Shown here: positions 44,527-53,919 of the stretch, one piece after another
Position numbering within the stretch: the stretch's first letter is position 1
Layout of the letters: every line of letters starts with the position of its first letter
Source: Arthrobacter sp. SLBN-100
GTDB taxonomy: Bacteria > Actinomycetota > Actinomycetes > Actinomycetales > Micrococcaceae
DNA length: 64,000 bases
Reading direction: 5' to 3'
Assembly: GCF_006715305.1 (NCBI RefSeq)
Contig: NZ_VFMY01000001.1
Span: 558,001-622,000 of the forward strand
Translations under genes and position numbers: made by a program
Notes under the pieces: model-generated
Databases searched by the model: none
What the model was told of the DNA's origin: nothing
What the model saw: the letters and a program-made list of their open reading frames with translations, nothing else

Positions 44527-45945
44527 TCAGGAAATGCGTGCGGCAGGTGCAGCGTCCGCAGCGTCCGCGGCGGCCGCGGCGTGCCTTTCGGCCACTTTGT
44601 CCACCGATTCGCGCACACTCGGGTACTTCTCAACGGCGGCCTTGACGGCATTCGGCACGAGGTGCAGGTTGTCCGCCGCGAGCTGGCGCTCGGCCTCGCC
44701 CGGCTCAGGGACTTCCTGGCCCTTGGAGAGCACGGTGATTCCCGATTCTGTGACCTTGAAACCGCGGGCACGGTCCAGCTCCGGGTCCAGCCCGATGGCA
44801 GCGCCCGCCGGTACCTTGACGTTCTTGTCGATGATGGCGCGGTTGATCACTGCACCTGCACCGACGTGGACCTTGTCCATCAGGACCGAGTCGATGACCC
44901 GACTGCTGGTTCCCACGAAGACATCGTTGGAAAGGACCGAACCTTCCACGACGCCGCCGGAAATCACCACGCCACTGGAAACGATCGAGTCAAGGGCCGT
45001 TCCCACGGTGTCGTTCTGGCCGCGGACAAATTTAGCCGGCGGCGAGATGCTCTGACGGGTGTAGATGGGCCACTCGGAGTTGTAGAGGTTGAAGACCGGC
45101 AGCGGGGAGATGAGGTCGATGTGGGCGTCGTAGAAGGAGTCGATGGTGCCAACGTCGCGCCAGTAGGTGCGGTCACGCTCGGTGGAGCCGGGGATGTCGT
45201 TCAGCGTGAAGTCGTAGACGCCGGCCTCGCCCTGGTTCACGAAGTAGGGGATGATGTCCCCGCCCATGTCGTGCTTGGTGTCCAGCCGTTCAGCGTCCAC
45301 GTGCAGCGCCGCGACGAGTGCGTCGGCGTCGAAGACGTAGTTGCCCATGGAGGCAAGGAATTGGGTGGGATCGGCTGCCAGGCCGGGGGTGCTCGCGGGC
45401 TTTTCGACGAACGCCGCAATCTTCTGGGGATCGTTCTGGTCCACTTCGATGACGCCGAACTGGTTGGCCATGCTAAGGGGCTGGCGTACGGCGGCCACGG
45501 TTGCCTTGGCGCCGCTGTGGACGTGCTGCGCCACCATCTGGGCAAAGTCCATGCGGTAGACGTGGTCGGCGCCGACCACCACAACAATGTCCGGGTTGGC
45601 GTCGTGGATGAGGTTCAGGGACTGGTAGATGGCGTTGGCACTGCCCAGGAACCAGCTCTTGCCCACGCGCTGCTGGGCCGGCACTGAAGCCACGTAATTA
45701 CCCAGCTGGGTGGACATGCGCCAGGTCTCGGAGATGTGCCGGTCAAGGCTGTGCGACTTGTACTGGGTGAGCACAACGATCTGCAGGTAGCGGGAATTCA
45801 CCAGGTTGGAAAGGGCGAAATCGATCAGGCGGTAACTTCCGGCGAAGGGCACCGCCGGTTTCGCGCGGTCTGCCGTCAGTGGCATCAGCCTGTTTCCCTC
45901 GCCACCCGCGAGGACAATGGCCAGGACTTTTTTGTTCAACGGCAT
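44527..45945 (-). CDS. glgC: Glucose-1-phosphate adenylyltransferase
   Basis: A 472-residue ADP-glucose pyrophosphorylase, the committed step for glycogen and maltosyl glucan synthesis. The nucleotide loop [16 protein letters not shown], the FVEKP region and the C-terminal beta-helix ([17 protein letters not shown]) are clear. The ATG at 45945 has AGGAG upstream. An Ala-rich tail of about 25 residues after the conserved end is unusual. Divergent from glgA. Confidence 0.95.
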   Translation of the reverse strand: MPLNKKVLAIVLAGGEGNRLMPLTADRAKPAVPFAGSYRLIDFALSNLVNSRYLQIVVLTQYKSHSLDRHISETWRMSTQLGNYVASVPAQQRVGKSWFLGSANAIYQSLNLIHDANPDIVVVVGADHVYRMDFAQMVAQHVHSGAKATVAAVRQPLSMANQFGVIEVDQNDPQKIAAFVEKPASTPGLAADPTQFLASMGNYVFDADALVAALHVDAERLDTKHDMGGDIIPYFVNQGEAGVYDFTLNDIPGSTERDRTYWRDVGTIDSFYDAHIDLISPLPVFNLYNSEWPIYTRQSISPPAKFVRGQNDTVGTALDSIVSSGVVISGGVVEGSVLSNDVFVGTSSRVIDSVLMDKVHVGAGAVINRAIIDKNVKVPAGAAIGLDPELDRARGFKVTESGITVLSKGQEVPEPGEAERQLAADNLHLVPNAVKAAVEKYPSVRESVDKVAERHAAAAADAADAAPAARIS

Positions 45946-45983
45946 AATGGTCGCTCCTGTACGCCTTCGTAACTCCCCAAGAC

Positions 45984-46002
45984 AGTCCGGCATGCCCGGA
46001 CT
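45984..46002. promoter_or_regulatory. Inverted repeat in the glgC-glgA divergent region
   Basis: AGTCCGG-catgc-CCGGACT, seven-base arms, nearly midway between the two divergent starts. Possible shared regulatory site. Confidence 0.3.
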
Positions 46003-46038
46003 TCTTCACACTAGAACAGTTATCCGCGAAGGACTACC

Positions 46039-47253
46039 TTGGGTCATGTGCGAATAGACATTGTGACTAAAGAGTTTCCGCCGGAGATCTATGGAGGCGC
46101 CGGAGTCCACGTAGCCGAATTGAGCAGGGTGCTGAGCAAGCACGTTGACCTGCGCGTTCGTGCATTTGGGGCTCCGCGCGACGCCGACTATCATGGTGCG
46201 GCGGTGGCGTCGTACTCGGTGCCGGAGGACCTGGGCTCGGCCAACGCCGCGGTGCAGACGCTGGGGGTGGACCTGCGCATCGTCCCGGACATCGAGGGCG
46301 CGGACCTGGTCCATTCGCACACCTGGTACGCCAACATGGCAGGGCATCTCGCTTCCCTGCTGCACGGCATTCCACACGTGCTCAGTGCCCACAGCCTTGA
46401 GCCGCTGCGCCCCTGGAAGGCGGAGCAGCTCGGTGGCGGATACGCCCTGTCCTCCTGGGTGGAAAAGACCGCCTACGAGGCAGCCGCCGCCATCATCGCC
46501 GTCTCTGAGGGCATGCGGCAGGACATCCTGCGGAGCTACCCGAACGTTGATCCGGCCAAGGTCCGCGTGGTCCACAACGGCATCGACGTCGAGCTGTGGC
46601 AACGCGACGAGAACGACGACGCCATCCGCGCCCTGGGCATCGACCCGGACAAGCCGAGCGTGGTGTTTGTGGGCCGGAACACCCGCCAGAAGGGCGTCCC
46701 TTACCTCCTGCGCGCGGCGGCAAAGCTCCCCGCCGACGTCCAACTGGTCCTGTGCCTGGGCGCTGCCGATACCCCGGAGCTTGCCGCCGAGACGGCCCGC
46801 CTGATCGAGGACCTGCAGCGCGAGCGCTCCGGCGTGGTGCTCATCGAGCGCATGCTGCCCCGCCATGAACTGATCCAGGTGCTTAGCCACGCCACCGCGT
46901 TTGCCTGCCCGTCCATCTACGAACCGCTGGGCATCGTGAACCTGGAAGCCATGGCCTGTGGGGCCGCTGTGGTGGCCAGCGCCACCGGCGGCATCCCCGA
47001 GGTGGTGGAGCACGGCCAGACCGGCCTGCTCGTGGAACTGGAGCAGGTCACCGACGGCACCGGCACACCCCTCGACCCGGAAAAGTTCGTCACCGAGTTC
47101 GCTGCCGCCCTCACCGAGGTGGTCTCGGATCCCGAGCGCGCCCGCGCCATGGGACAGGCCGGCCGGGAGCGCGCCGAAAAGCACTTCTCCTGGGAATCCA
47201 TCACGGAAACCACACTCGACGTGTACCGCTCTGTGCTGCCGGCCCAGAGCTAG
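46039..47253 (+). CDS. glgA: GT4 glycogen synthase / maltose-1-phosphate-forming glucosyltransferase (GlgA/GlgM)
   Basis: A 404-residue GT4-type enzyme that uses ADP-glucose. KEFPPEIYGGAGVHVAEL at the N-terminus, VVHNGID, and EPLGIVNLEAMACGAAVVAS near the C-terminus identify it. Actinobacterial homologues make maltose 1-phosphate for the GlgE pathway as well as extending glycogen. A TTG start at 46039 has AAGGA five bases upstream; GTG at 46048 is the main alternative. Divergent from glgC, as in mycobacteria. Confidence 0.93.
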   Translation: MGHVRIDIVTKEFPPEIYGGAGVHVAELSRVLSKHVDLRVRAFGAPRDADYHGAAVASYSVPEDLGSANAAVQTLGVDLRIVPDIEGADLVHSHTWYANMAGHLASLLHGIPHVLSAHSLEPLRPWKAEQLGGGYALSSWVEKTAYEAAAAIIAVSEGMRQDILRSYPNVDPAKVRVVHNGIDVELWQRDENDDAIRALGIDPDKPSVVFVGRNTRQKGVPYLLRAAAKLPADVQLVLCLGAADTPELAAETARLIEDLQRERSGVVLIERMLPRHELIQVLSHATAFACPSIYEPLGIVNLEAMACGAAVVASATGGIPEVVEHGQTGLLVELEQVTDGTGTPLDPEKFVTEFAAALTEVVSDPERARAMGQAGRERAEKHFSWESITETTLDVYRSVLPAQS

Positions 47254-47269
47254 CGTTTCCAGGCAACCC

Positions 47270-47317
47270 ACGACGACGGCGCCGCCCACCCCGCAAGGTG
47301 GGCGGCGCCGTCGTCGT
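47270..47317. terminator. Bidirectional terminator after glgA
   Basis: Perfect 21-base-pair stem (47270-47290 with 47297-47317) with a 6-base loop, between convergent glgA and the acyl-CoA dehydrogenase gene. Confidence 0.85.
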
Positions 47318-47338
47318 TTATTGCCGTTGGGGGGACGC

Positions 47339-49447
47339 TTAACCGCGGTTCCCGGCGCTCCGCGCCAGCAGGAGCTTCTCCTCCACAGATGCCTTGCCGC
47401 TCGCCCGCTGGCTACGGAAGTAGGCGCGCGCCTCGTCCTGCCGTTCCTTCTCGGCGCCGGTGGCGATGGCTGCCCGCACGTGGTCTTCTCCGTATCCGAA
47501 GGCGTCCACGAGGTCCAGGGCATGCGGGCGGATTTTCACCAGCAGCCTGTTGATGTACTCGCCCACCGTCCGGCCCCGCTGCATTGAGAGGCGGCCGTTC
47601 ATGAGGTACCAGGACAGGTTCGTTTCGATCAGGGACAGGCCGAACAGGTCCCGCAACCAGGTCAGCACGGTTTTGGTGCCAGGGTCCGTAACATCGCCCA
47701 GCGCGTCCGTGAAAGCCTCCCACTGAAGCAGCTCGGCGTGCGCCTGGGCTGCCTCGATCAGTTCGTTCTGGTGCCCGTTGAACAGGGCTGCGCCCTGTTC
47801 CTGCGACAACCGCCCCGTGCCCTTGAGCGCTGTTGCGGCCTCAGCCACCATGGTCTGCACCCGGTCGGTGAGCAGCGCGCGCTGGCCTTCCTCGTCACGG
47901 AGGGCGATCGCGGCCTTCTGCACTGAACCGGTGTCAGCGACGAACTGGGCCACTTGGCGCAGGCCGGTGCGGTGGATGGCCGCCCCGGTGGCCTGGCCCA
48001 CCACGTAACGGGCCAGCACGCCGAAGTCCACGGTGCGGAATTCCTTGGCGTAGTCCGCCAGGAGCCGTTTGGCCACGAGCTGCAGCAGCACGGTGTTGTC
48101 GCCTTCGAAGGTGGCGTACACGTCCAGGTCCGCCCTCAACGAGGCGAAGCGGTTCTCGATCAGGAAGCCGGCGCCGCCGCAGGCCTCCCGGCATTCCTGC
48201 AGGGTGTCCAGGGCATGCCAGGTGCTGAGCGGCTTCAGCGCGGCAGCGAGGGTTTCCAGGTCCTGGCGGTCTACGTCGGTGTCGTGGGCGCCGGAGAAGA
48301 CGTCGTCGAACTTCTGCAGAAGCTGCTCGTGGGCAAAACCCGCCGCGTAGGTGGTGGCCAGCCTGGTGAACAGGCGTTTCTGGTGGCGCTGGTAGTCGAG
48401 CAGCACCTCCTCTTCCGTATGGGAGGAGGCATTGAACTGACGGCGCTCGGTGGCGTACTGGATGCCCGCCTTCAGGGCGACCTTGGAGGCTGCCACGGCA
48501 GCACCATCGAGGGACACGCGGCCCTGCACCAGGGTTCCCAGCATGGTGAAGAAGCGCCGGCCGGGGCTGGCGATAGGGGAGCTGTAGGTCCCGGCCGCGT
48601 CGACGTTGCCGTAGCGGTTCAGCAGGTTGGTCCGCGGGATTCGCACGTTGGTGAAGTGCAGCCGGCCGTTATCTATCCCGTTGAGCCCGCCTTTGATGCC
48701 GTCGTCCTCGCCGCCGATGCCGGGCAGGAACTCCCCTGTGACCGGGTCCCGGAGGTCCACATAGAACGCATGGACCCCATGGTTGACGTCCCGGGTCACC
48801 AGCTGGGCGAACACTACGGCGCCCAGGCCGTCGATGGCGGCGTTGCCGATGTAGTCTTTCCACGCTGCGCGGAACGGCGTGTGCACCACGAATTCGCCGG
48901 CGGCGGGATCGTAAGTAGCGGTCGTGGCGATGCTGGCCACGTCGGAACCGTGTCCGGTCTCGGTCATCGCAAAGCAGCCGGGGATTTCAAGGCTCATGAT
49001 GCCGGGGAGCCACTTCGCATGGTGCTCAGCAGTGCCGAGATGCATCACGGCGGAACCGAAGAGCCCCCACTGCACACCTGCCTTGATCTGCAGAGAAGGA
49101 TCCGCCACTACCAGTTCCTCAAAACCAGCGATGTTTCCGCCATGGTCATCGGAACCACCCAGCGACTCCGGGAAGGCGCGGTGGACCGCTTCGTTCTCCA
49201 CCAGGTACTTCAGCTGCCCGGACACCCTGGCGCGGTGCTCGGTATGAGTGAGCCCCTCGACCTTATGCAGCTCGGGGCGTGCTGCAAGGGCCCGGGCCTG
49301 GCGCCGGGCTGCTGCCCACTTGCCCAGGAGCTGTTCACCCAGCGCGTCGACGTCGACGGCGGGATGTGCTGCAGCTGCTCCGGAGGCAGCTGCCGTTGTG
49401 GCGGGGCGCTGCCTTCTTCTTGCGGGGCGATCCACTAGTTCAGTCAT
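47339..49447 (-). CDS. FadE5-like acyl-CoA dehydrogenase/oxidase
   Basis: A 702-residue member of the large acyl-CoA dehydrogenase group. FAMTETGHGSDVASI binds FAD/substrate, and LQECREACGGAGFL lies in the FAD-binding C-terminal part. The size, with an extra C-terminal helical domain, matches acyl-CoA oxidases and mycobacterial FadE5. The start at 49447 has GAAGGA seven bases upstream. It is divergent from a TetR repressor and faces a thiolase, reductase and hydratase set, so it probably performs the first step of the same pathway. Confidence 0.88.
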   Translation of the reverse strand: MTELVDRPARRRQRPATTAAASGAAAAHPAVDVDALGEQLLGKWAAARRQARALAARPELHKVEGLTHTEHRARVSGQLKYLVENEAVHRAFPESLGGSDDHGGNIAGFEELVVADPSLQIKAGVQWGLFGSAVMHLGTAEHHAKWLPGIMSLEIPGCFAMTETGHGSDVASIATTATYDPAAGEFVVHTPFRAAWKDYIGNAAIDGLGAVVFAQLVTRDVNHGVHAFYVDLRDPVTGEFLPGIGGEDDGIKGGLNGIDNGRLHFTNVRIPRTNLLNRYGNVDAAGTYSSPIASPGRRFFTMLGTLVQGRVSLDGAAVAASKVALKAGIQYATERRQFNASSHTEEEVLLDYQRHQKRLFTRLATTYAAGFAHEQLLQKFDDVFSGAHDTDVDRQDLETLAAALKPLSTWHALDTLQECREACGGAGFLIENRFASLRADLDVYATFEGDNTVLLQLVAKRLLADYAKEFRTVDFGVLARYVVGQATGAAIHRTGLRQVAQFVADTGSVQKAAIALRDEEGQRALLTDRVQTMVAEAATALKGTGRLSQEQGAALFNGHQNELIEAAQAHAELLQWEAFTDALGDVTDPGTKTVLTWLRDLFGLSLIETNLSWYLMNGRLSMQRGRTVGEYINRLLVKIRPHALDLVDAFGYGEDHVRAAIATGAEKERQDEARAYFRSQRASGKASVEEKLLLARSAGNRG

Positions 49448-49539
49448 GTCATAGTCCTTCGTTGGTGCTGACAGGCGGGTATGGTTCTGCGGCTCGTAGG
49501 AGCCGCTGGGGGCAATGGCGAGGGGTCGGCAATGGATTG

Positions 49540-50229
49540 TTATGTCCGGGTGGACGGGGACAGCTCGGGGGCGACGCCGATGCAGAGCCAGTCGGTGATC
49601 TGCCGCGCCATCGCTTCCTGCCCGGGCTTGGCAGGGGAGGCGGGGGTGCTGAGCCATTGCTCGCCCGCGTTCCGGACCATGCCGATGGCCGCTTTGGGCC
49701 AGTAGCCGATAACCGCTTCCTTGCCGTCGCCCAGGTGGGAGCGCATGGGCGTGGCGATCATTTCGGCGACGGCGTCAAAGAAGTGGCCCAGGGCGGCGGA
49801 CCCTGCTCCCGGGTCCTGGGTACTGTCCATGTCGGCGGTGTGGCGGGTGACAAAGGTGTAGACGTTGGGACTGGTGCTGGCCATCTGCAGGTAGGCGGTG
49901 ACCATGGCCAGGAGCCCTTCACGGGGAGTGTCCGCACTCTGGGCGGCCTCCCGGATCCGGCGCTGCATCTGGCCGAGGACAACCTCACCCACTGCTTGCT
50001 GGAGTCCTGCCTTATCCCCGAAATAACGGTAGAACACGGACTTTGACGTACCGGCGGCAGCCGCAATGTCCTCCATCGACGCGTCACTGCCCAGTGCGTG
50101 CACGGCCCGGCGGGCTGCCTTGATCAGCTCCCGGCGGCGTTCCTCCCGGTGGCTCTGCCAACGTGAAGAGCGGCCGTCAGCGCCGGCAGCAGCGGGCGCA
50201 GGTGAGGAGCCGGTTTGCTGGATGTTCAC
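49540..50229 (-). CDS. TetR-family repressor of the lipid oxidation module
   Basis: A 229-residue regulator. The DNA-binding helices read SMEDIAAAAGTSKSVFYRYFG near residues 50-70. The GTG start at 50229 directly abuts a perfect palindrome, so the message is probably leaderless and the protein autoregulated. Upstream in-frame sequence would cross the operator and is rejected. The ligand is likely an acyl-CoA given its neighbours, as in other Fad-type TetR proteins. Confidence 0.85.
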   Translation of the reverse strand: MNIQQTGSSPAPAAAGADGRSSRWQSHREERRRELIKAARRAVHALGSDASMEDIAAAAGTSKSVFYRYFGDKAGLQQAVGEVVLGQMQRRIREAAQSADTPREGLLAMVTAYLQMASTSPNVYTFVTRHTADMDSTQDPGAGSAALGHFFDAVAEMIATPMRSHLGDGKEAVIGYWPKAAIGMVRNAGEQWLSTPASPAKPGQEAMARQITDWLCIGVAPELSPSTRT

Positions 50230-50260
50230 GATACCCAGCGTATCAGGTACGCTGGGTATC
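50230..50260. promoter_or_regulatory. TetR operator
   Basis: Perfect inverted repeat GATACCCAGCGTA-tcagg-TACGCTGGGTATC between the TetR gene and the divergent thiolase operon. No second copy was found before the acyl-CoA dehydrogenase gene. Confidence 0.85.
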
Positions 50261-50290
50261 GGTAACCGCACGTGACCCGAGGAGATATCC

Positions 50291-51652
50291 ATGTCCATTG
50301 ACGGACAGACCACTACCGGACCCGAACCTGCCACTCCTGCCGCAGCCTCCGACCCGGGGCTCCGCAGGGCAATCATCGTCGGCGGCAACAGGATTCCGTT
50401 CGCCCGGGCCGGCGGGGCGTATGCCAAGTCCTCAAACCAGGACATGCTGACGGCGGCGCTGGATGGGCTGATAGCGCGCTTTGGCCTGCAGGACGAGCGG
50501 ATTGGGGAAGTGGCCGGGGGCGCCGTACTGAAGCACTCCCGGGACTTCAACCTCACCCGGGAAGCAGTCCTGGGCTCGGCCTTGTCACCCGAGACACCCG
50601 CTTATGACCTCCAGCAGGCCTGCGCCACCGGACTTGAGACCGTCGTGGGCCTGTCCAACAAGATCAAGCTGGGCCAGATCGACTCGGGAATCGCAGGCGG
50701 TGTTGACTCCGCATCGGACGCACCCGTGGTGGTCAGCGAAGGGCTTCGCGAAGTCATCCTCGACCTCAACCGGGCCCGGAGCCTTCCCCAGCGCCTGCAG
50801 ATCCTCAGCCGCCTGCGGCCTAAAGACCTTGCCCCGTTGGCCCCCGGAACGTCCGAGCCCCGGACAGGCCTTTCCATGGGGGAGCACCAGGCGCTCACCA
50901 CCTCGCAGTGGAAGGTCCCCCGGGAGGCGCAGGATGAACTGGCACGCAACAGCCACCGGAACCTCGCAGCGGCCTACGACACCGGGTTCTTCGATGACCT
51001 CCTCACTCCTTACCGGGGCCTGACCCGTGACGGGAACCTGCGTGCCGACACATCACTGGACAAGCTCGCAGGGCTGAAGCCTGTCTTCGGGAAGAACCTC
51101 GGGGCGGATGCGACCATGACGGCGGGCAACTCCACTCCGCTGACCGACGGAGCCTCCACTGTCCTGCTGGCCTCGGACGAGTGGGCCGACGCCCGGGACC
51201 TGCCCAAACTGGCTGCCGTGGTGGACGCTGAAGCTGCCGCTGTGGACTTTGTGCACGGGAAGGACGGCTTGCTGATGGCACCGGTCTTCGCCGTCCCCAG
51301 GCTGCTCGCCCGGCAGGGGCTCACCCTGGCGGACATTGACTTCTTCGAGATCCATGAAGCCTTCGCGTCCACGGTCCTGAGCATGCTGGCCGCATGGGAG
51401 GACGAAGACTTCGGGCGGACAAGGCTGGGCCTGGAAGGCGCTTTCGGAACCATTGACCGGTCCAGGCTGAACGTTAACGGGTCCTCCCTCGCTGCCGGCC
51501 ATCCCTTCGCTGCAACAGGTGGCCGGATCGTCGCGTCGCTTGCCAAGACGCTGCACGCCAAGGCCAGTACGGAGGGCCGTCCCGCAAGGGGCCTGGTCTC
51601 GGTCTGCGCAGCCGGCGGCCTGGGCGTCGCCGCGATTCTGGAATCAGTGTAG
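50291..51652 (+). CDS. Acetyl-CoA acyltransferase (FadA2/FadI-like thiolase)
   Basis: A 453-residue thiolase. Both catalytic cysteines are present: LQQACATGLE and VSVCAAGGLG, and the histidine is in AAGHPFAATGG. The NEAF-type loop reads IHEAFAST. It cleaves or condenses beta-ketoacyl-CoA. First gene of a rightward trio, behind the TetR operator, and with GAGGAG before its ATG. From memory it corresponds to mycobacterial fadA2 (Rv0243). Confidence 0.92.
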   Translation: MSIDGQTTTGPEPATPAAASDPGLRRAIIVGGNRIPFARAGGAYAKSSNQDMLTAALDGLIARFGLQDERIGEVAGGAVLKHSRDFNLTREAVLGSALSPETPAYDLQQACATGLETVVGLSNKIKLGQIDSGIAGGVDSASDAPVVVSEGLREVILDLNRARSLPQRLQILSRLRPKDLAPLAPGTSEPRTGLSMGEHQALTTSQWKVPREAQDELARNSHRNLAAAYDTGFFDDLLTPYRGLTRDGNLRADTSLDKLAGLKPVFGKNLGADATMTAGNSTPLTDGASTVLLASDEWADARDLPKLAAVVDAEAAAVDFVHGKDGLLMAPVFAVPRLLARQGLTLADIDFFEIHEAFASTVLSMLAAWEDEDFGRTRLGLEGAFGTIDRSRLNVNGSSLAAGHPFAATGGRIVASLAKTLHAKASTEGRPARGLVSVCAAGGLGVAAILESV

Positions 51653-51661
51653 GGGGCCCTG

Positions 51662-53002
51662 ATGACTGACAAGTATGCACAACTCGTCAACCACGGCCTG
51701 GGCAGGAATGTCGCCAGGAAGCTTGGGCTGCCCCAGCCGGCGGTCCTGCGCCGGTACCAGCCGGGCCAGCCGCCGATCAGCGGGCCCCTTGTGGTCCAGG
51801 GAGACACGGCCGGCGCCGACAGCCTGGCAGCCGAGCTGCTGTCCTGGGGCCTCGATGTCAGGAGACATGCCGTTCCGCGGGAGAAGCTCGGCGCTATAAT
51901 CCTGGTACTGGACGAAGTGGCACGCCCCGAAGACCTGGCGAAGCCCATCCTTGCCGCCGCGGCTTCCCTTCGGGACCTCGGCCCCGGAGGCCGGATCATC
52001 ACCCTTTCCAAGCCGGCCTCCGACGCTTCCTCACCGGCCCAGGCTGCCGCCCGGCAGGGGGTGGACGGGTTCCTGCGCTCCCTGGCCAAGGAACTGCGCG
52101 CCGGCGCCACCGGCAACGGTGTGCTCCTGGCACCGGGGGTGGGGGCAACAAGCCCCAGCACGCTGGGGGCGGTCCGGTTCTTCCTCTCCGGCCGGTCCGC
52201 CTTTGTGGACGGCCAGTTCGTGACGGTATCGACGACGGCAGGCGAACTTCCCCAGGACGTCGGGCAACCCCTGGCGGGAAGGGTTGCCGTCGTCACCGGA
52301 GCAGCGCGGGGTATCGGTGCTGCCATCGCCAGGACCCTGCACCGCGACGGCGCCGCACTGGTGCTGGTGGATATCCCCGCGGCCGGGGACCACCTGGCCG
52401 AGGTCGCCAACGAGGTCAAAGGCACTGCCCTCCAGCTGGACATCAGCAGGGAGGACGCCGGACAACGGATCCTCGAGCACACCGCGCAGCGGCACGGGCA
52501 CCTCGACATCATGGTCCACAACGCCGGAATTACCAGGGACAAACTCCTGGCCAACATGGACCAGTCCCGCTGGAGTTCGGTCATCGATATCAACATTGCC
52601 GCGCAGCTCCGGATCAACGAAGCCCTGCTCGCGTCGGAACACTTCCGCTCGTCTCCCCGGATAGTCTCCGTCGCTTCCACCAGCGGCATTGCGGGCAACC
52701 GCGGCCAGACAAACTATGCGGCTTCCAAGGGAGGCGTGATGGGAATGGTCCGGGCCACCGCGCCGTTGATCGCTGCCCTTGGGGGATCCGTCAATGCCGT
52801 GGCACCGGGCTTCATCGAAACCGAGATGACGGCCCGGATACCCTTTGCCCTGCGGGAGGTGGGCCGCCGCCTGAACTCGCTGCAGCAGGGCGGGCAGCCA
52901 ACCGACGTCGCGGAAACCATCGCTTTCCTGGCCAGTGACGCCGCCGGCGGTATCAACGGCGAGGTGCTGCGGGTCTGCGGACAGAACCTGGTGGGGGCAT
53001 GA
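51662..53002 (+). CDS. fabG4: High-molecular-weight 3-ketoacyl reductase (FabG4-like)
   Basis: A 446-residue two-domain SDR. The first 200 residues form a degenerate flavodoxin-like domain with no cofactor loop. The second is a complete SDR: TGAARGIG near residue 216, HNAGIT, SVASTSG and NYAASKGG. This layout is that of mycobacterial FabG4 (Rv0242c), which prefers NADH and CoA esters. It lies 9 bases after the thiolase and overlaps the hydratase by four bases. Confidence 0.92.
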   Translation: MTDKYAQLVNHGLGRNVARKLGLPQPAVLRRYQPGQPPISGPLVVQGDTAGADSLAAELLSWGLDVRRHAVPREKLGAIILVLDEVARPEDLAKPILAAAASLRDLGPGGRIITLSKPASDASSPAQAAARQGVDGFLRSLAKELRAGATGNGVLLAPGVGATSPSTLGAVRFFLSGRSAFVDGQFVTVSTTAGELPQDVGQPLAGRVAVVTGAARGIGAAIARTLHRDGAALVLVDIPAAGDHLAEVANEVKGTALQLDISREDAGQRILEHTAQRHGHLDIMVHNAGITRDKLLANMDQSRWSSVIDINIAAQLRINEALLASEHFRSSPRIVSVASTSGIAGNRGQTNYAASKGGVMGMVRATAPLIAALGGSVNAVAPGFIETEMTARIPFALREVGRRLNSLQQGGQPTDVAETIAFLASDAAGGINGEVLRVCGQNLVGA

Positions 53003-53910
53003 TCCCAGCGCAGCCGGTCATCCTGGGGGAGATGCCGTCGCTTTCCAAGCTGTACATCAATGCGGCAGCCCAGGCGGCACGCAGGCGGCTGCTGGGTACC
53101 CATGATGGTTCCGCCCTGCCGGCTGAGAGCCACGAGGTCCGCGGGGTGAGCGTGGACGTCGGGAACCTGACGGCCTACCAGCACCTCATCGGTGAAACCG
53201 CCAGTGACGTCCTGCCGGCCGGTTTCATCCACGCCCTCTCGTTTCCCCTGGCCATGAGCGTGATGAACAGGGACGACTTTCCACTTCCCCTGCTCGGCAT
53301 GATCCACCTCCGAAACAGCGTGGAACATCGGTCTCCGGTGCTTTTCACGGACGCCCTGGACATTACGGCCCACGTGGAAAACCTGCGCGGACACCGTGGG
53401 GGTACCCAAGTGGACGTGGTCAGCGAAGTGCGCCGGACCGGGTCAGCGGACACCTGCTGGCGTGGTGTCTCCACCTATCTCGCGAAGGGGGTCTTCCTGC
53501 CGGGAATCGACAAACCCTCGCCCGCGCCCGTGCGTGCCGACTTCAAGGCCCCCAATCCCACGGCACTGTGGCAGCTTGGGGTTGATACCGGCAGGGCGTA
53601 CGCAGCGGTGTCCGGCGACTTCAACCCCATCCACCTCAGTGTGCTTTCAGCGAAGGCATTGGGCATGCGGCGCTCAATCGCCCACGGAATGTACCTGGCC
53701 TCCCGGGCGCTCGCCGATGTCGGTGCTGTCCGCGGCGATTCTTTCACCTGGGATGTCGATTTTGAGGCGCCGGTGTTCCTGCCCTGCGGGGTTGCCCTGG
53801 ATATCAGCAGCGCCCAGGGGACTTTCGGGGCGTGGGAGCGTTCCGACTTCGCAGCGTGGAGCCCCCGTTCGGGCCGCCGGCATTTCAGCGGCTCCGTTGC
53901 CGTGCTCTAG
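52999..53910 (+). CDS. MaoC-like (R)-specific enoyl hydratase (HtdX-like)
   Basis: A 303-residue double-hotdog hydratase. The catalytic motif is in the C-terminal hotdog: SGDFNPIHLSVLSAK followed by RRSIAHGMYLASR, with Asp and His of the hydratase site. The N-terminal half is the inactive hotdog. It corresponds from memory to mycobacterial HtdX (Rv0241c). Coupled by ATGA to the reductase gene. It would hydrate trans-2-enoyl-CoA to the (R)-hydroxy form used by FabG4. Confidence 0.88.
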   Translation: MIPAQPVILGEMPSLSKLYINAAAQAARRRLLGTHDGSALPAESHEVRGVSVDVGNLTAYQHLIGETASDVLPAGFIHALSFPLAMSVMNRDDFPLPLLGMIHLRNSVEHRSPVLFTDALDITAHVENLRGHRGGTQVDVVSEVRRTGSADTCWRGVSTYLAKGVFLPGIDKPSPAPVRADFKAPNPTALWQLGVDTGRAYAAVSGDFNPIHLSVLSAKALGMRRSIAHGMYLASRALADVGAVRGDSFTWDVDFEAPVFLPCGVALDISSAQGTFGAWERSDFAAWSPRSGRRHFSGSVAVL

Positions 53911-53919
53911 GCCTCCGTT

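Noticed and set aside
47339..49657. A longer acyl-CoA dehydrogenase starting at 49657
   Set aside because: The extension reads through the 3' end of the TetR gene and is not family-like; ATG 49447 has a good ribosome site.
49540..50556. A longer TetR protein starting at 50556
   Set aside because: It would cross the operator and the thiolase start. GTG 50229 gives a normal TetR N-terminus.
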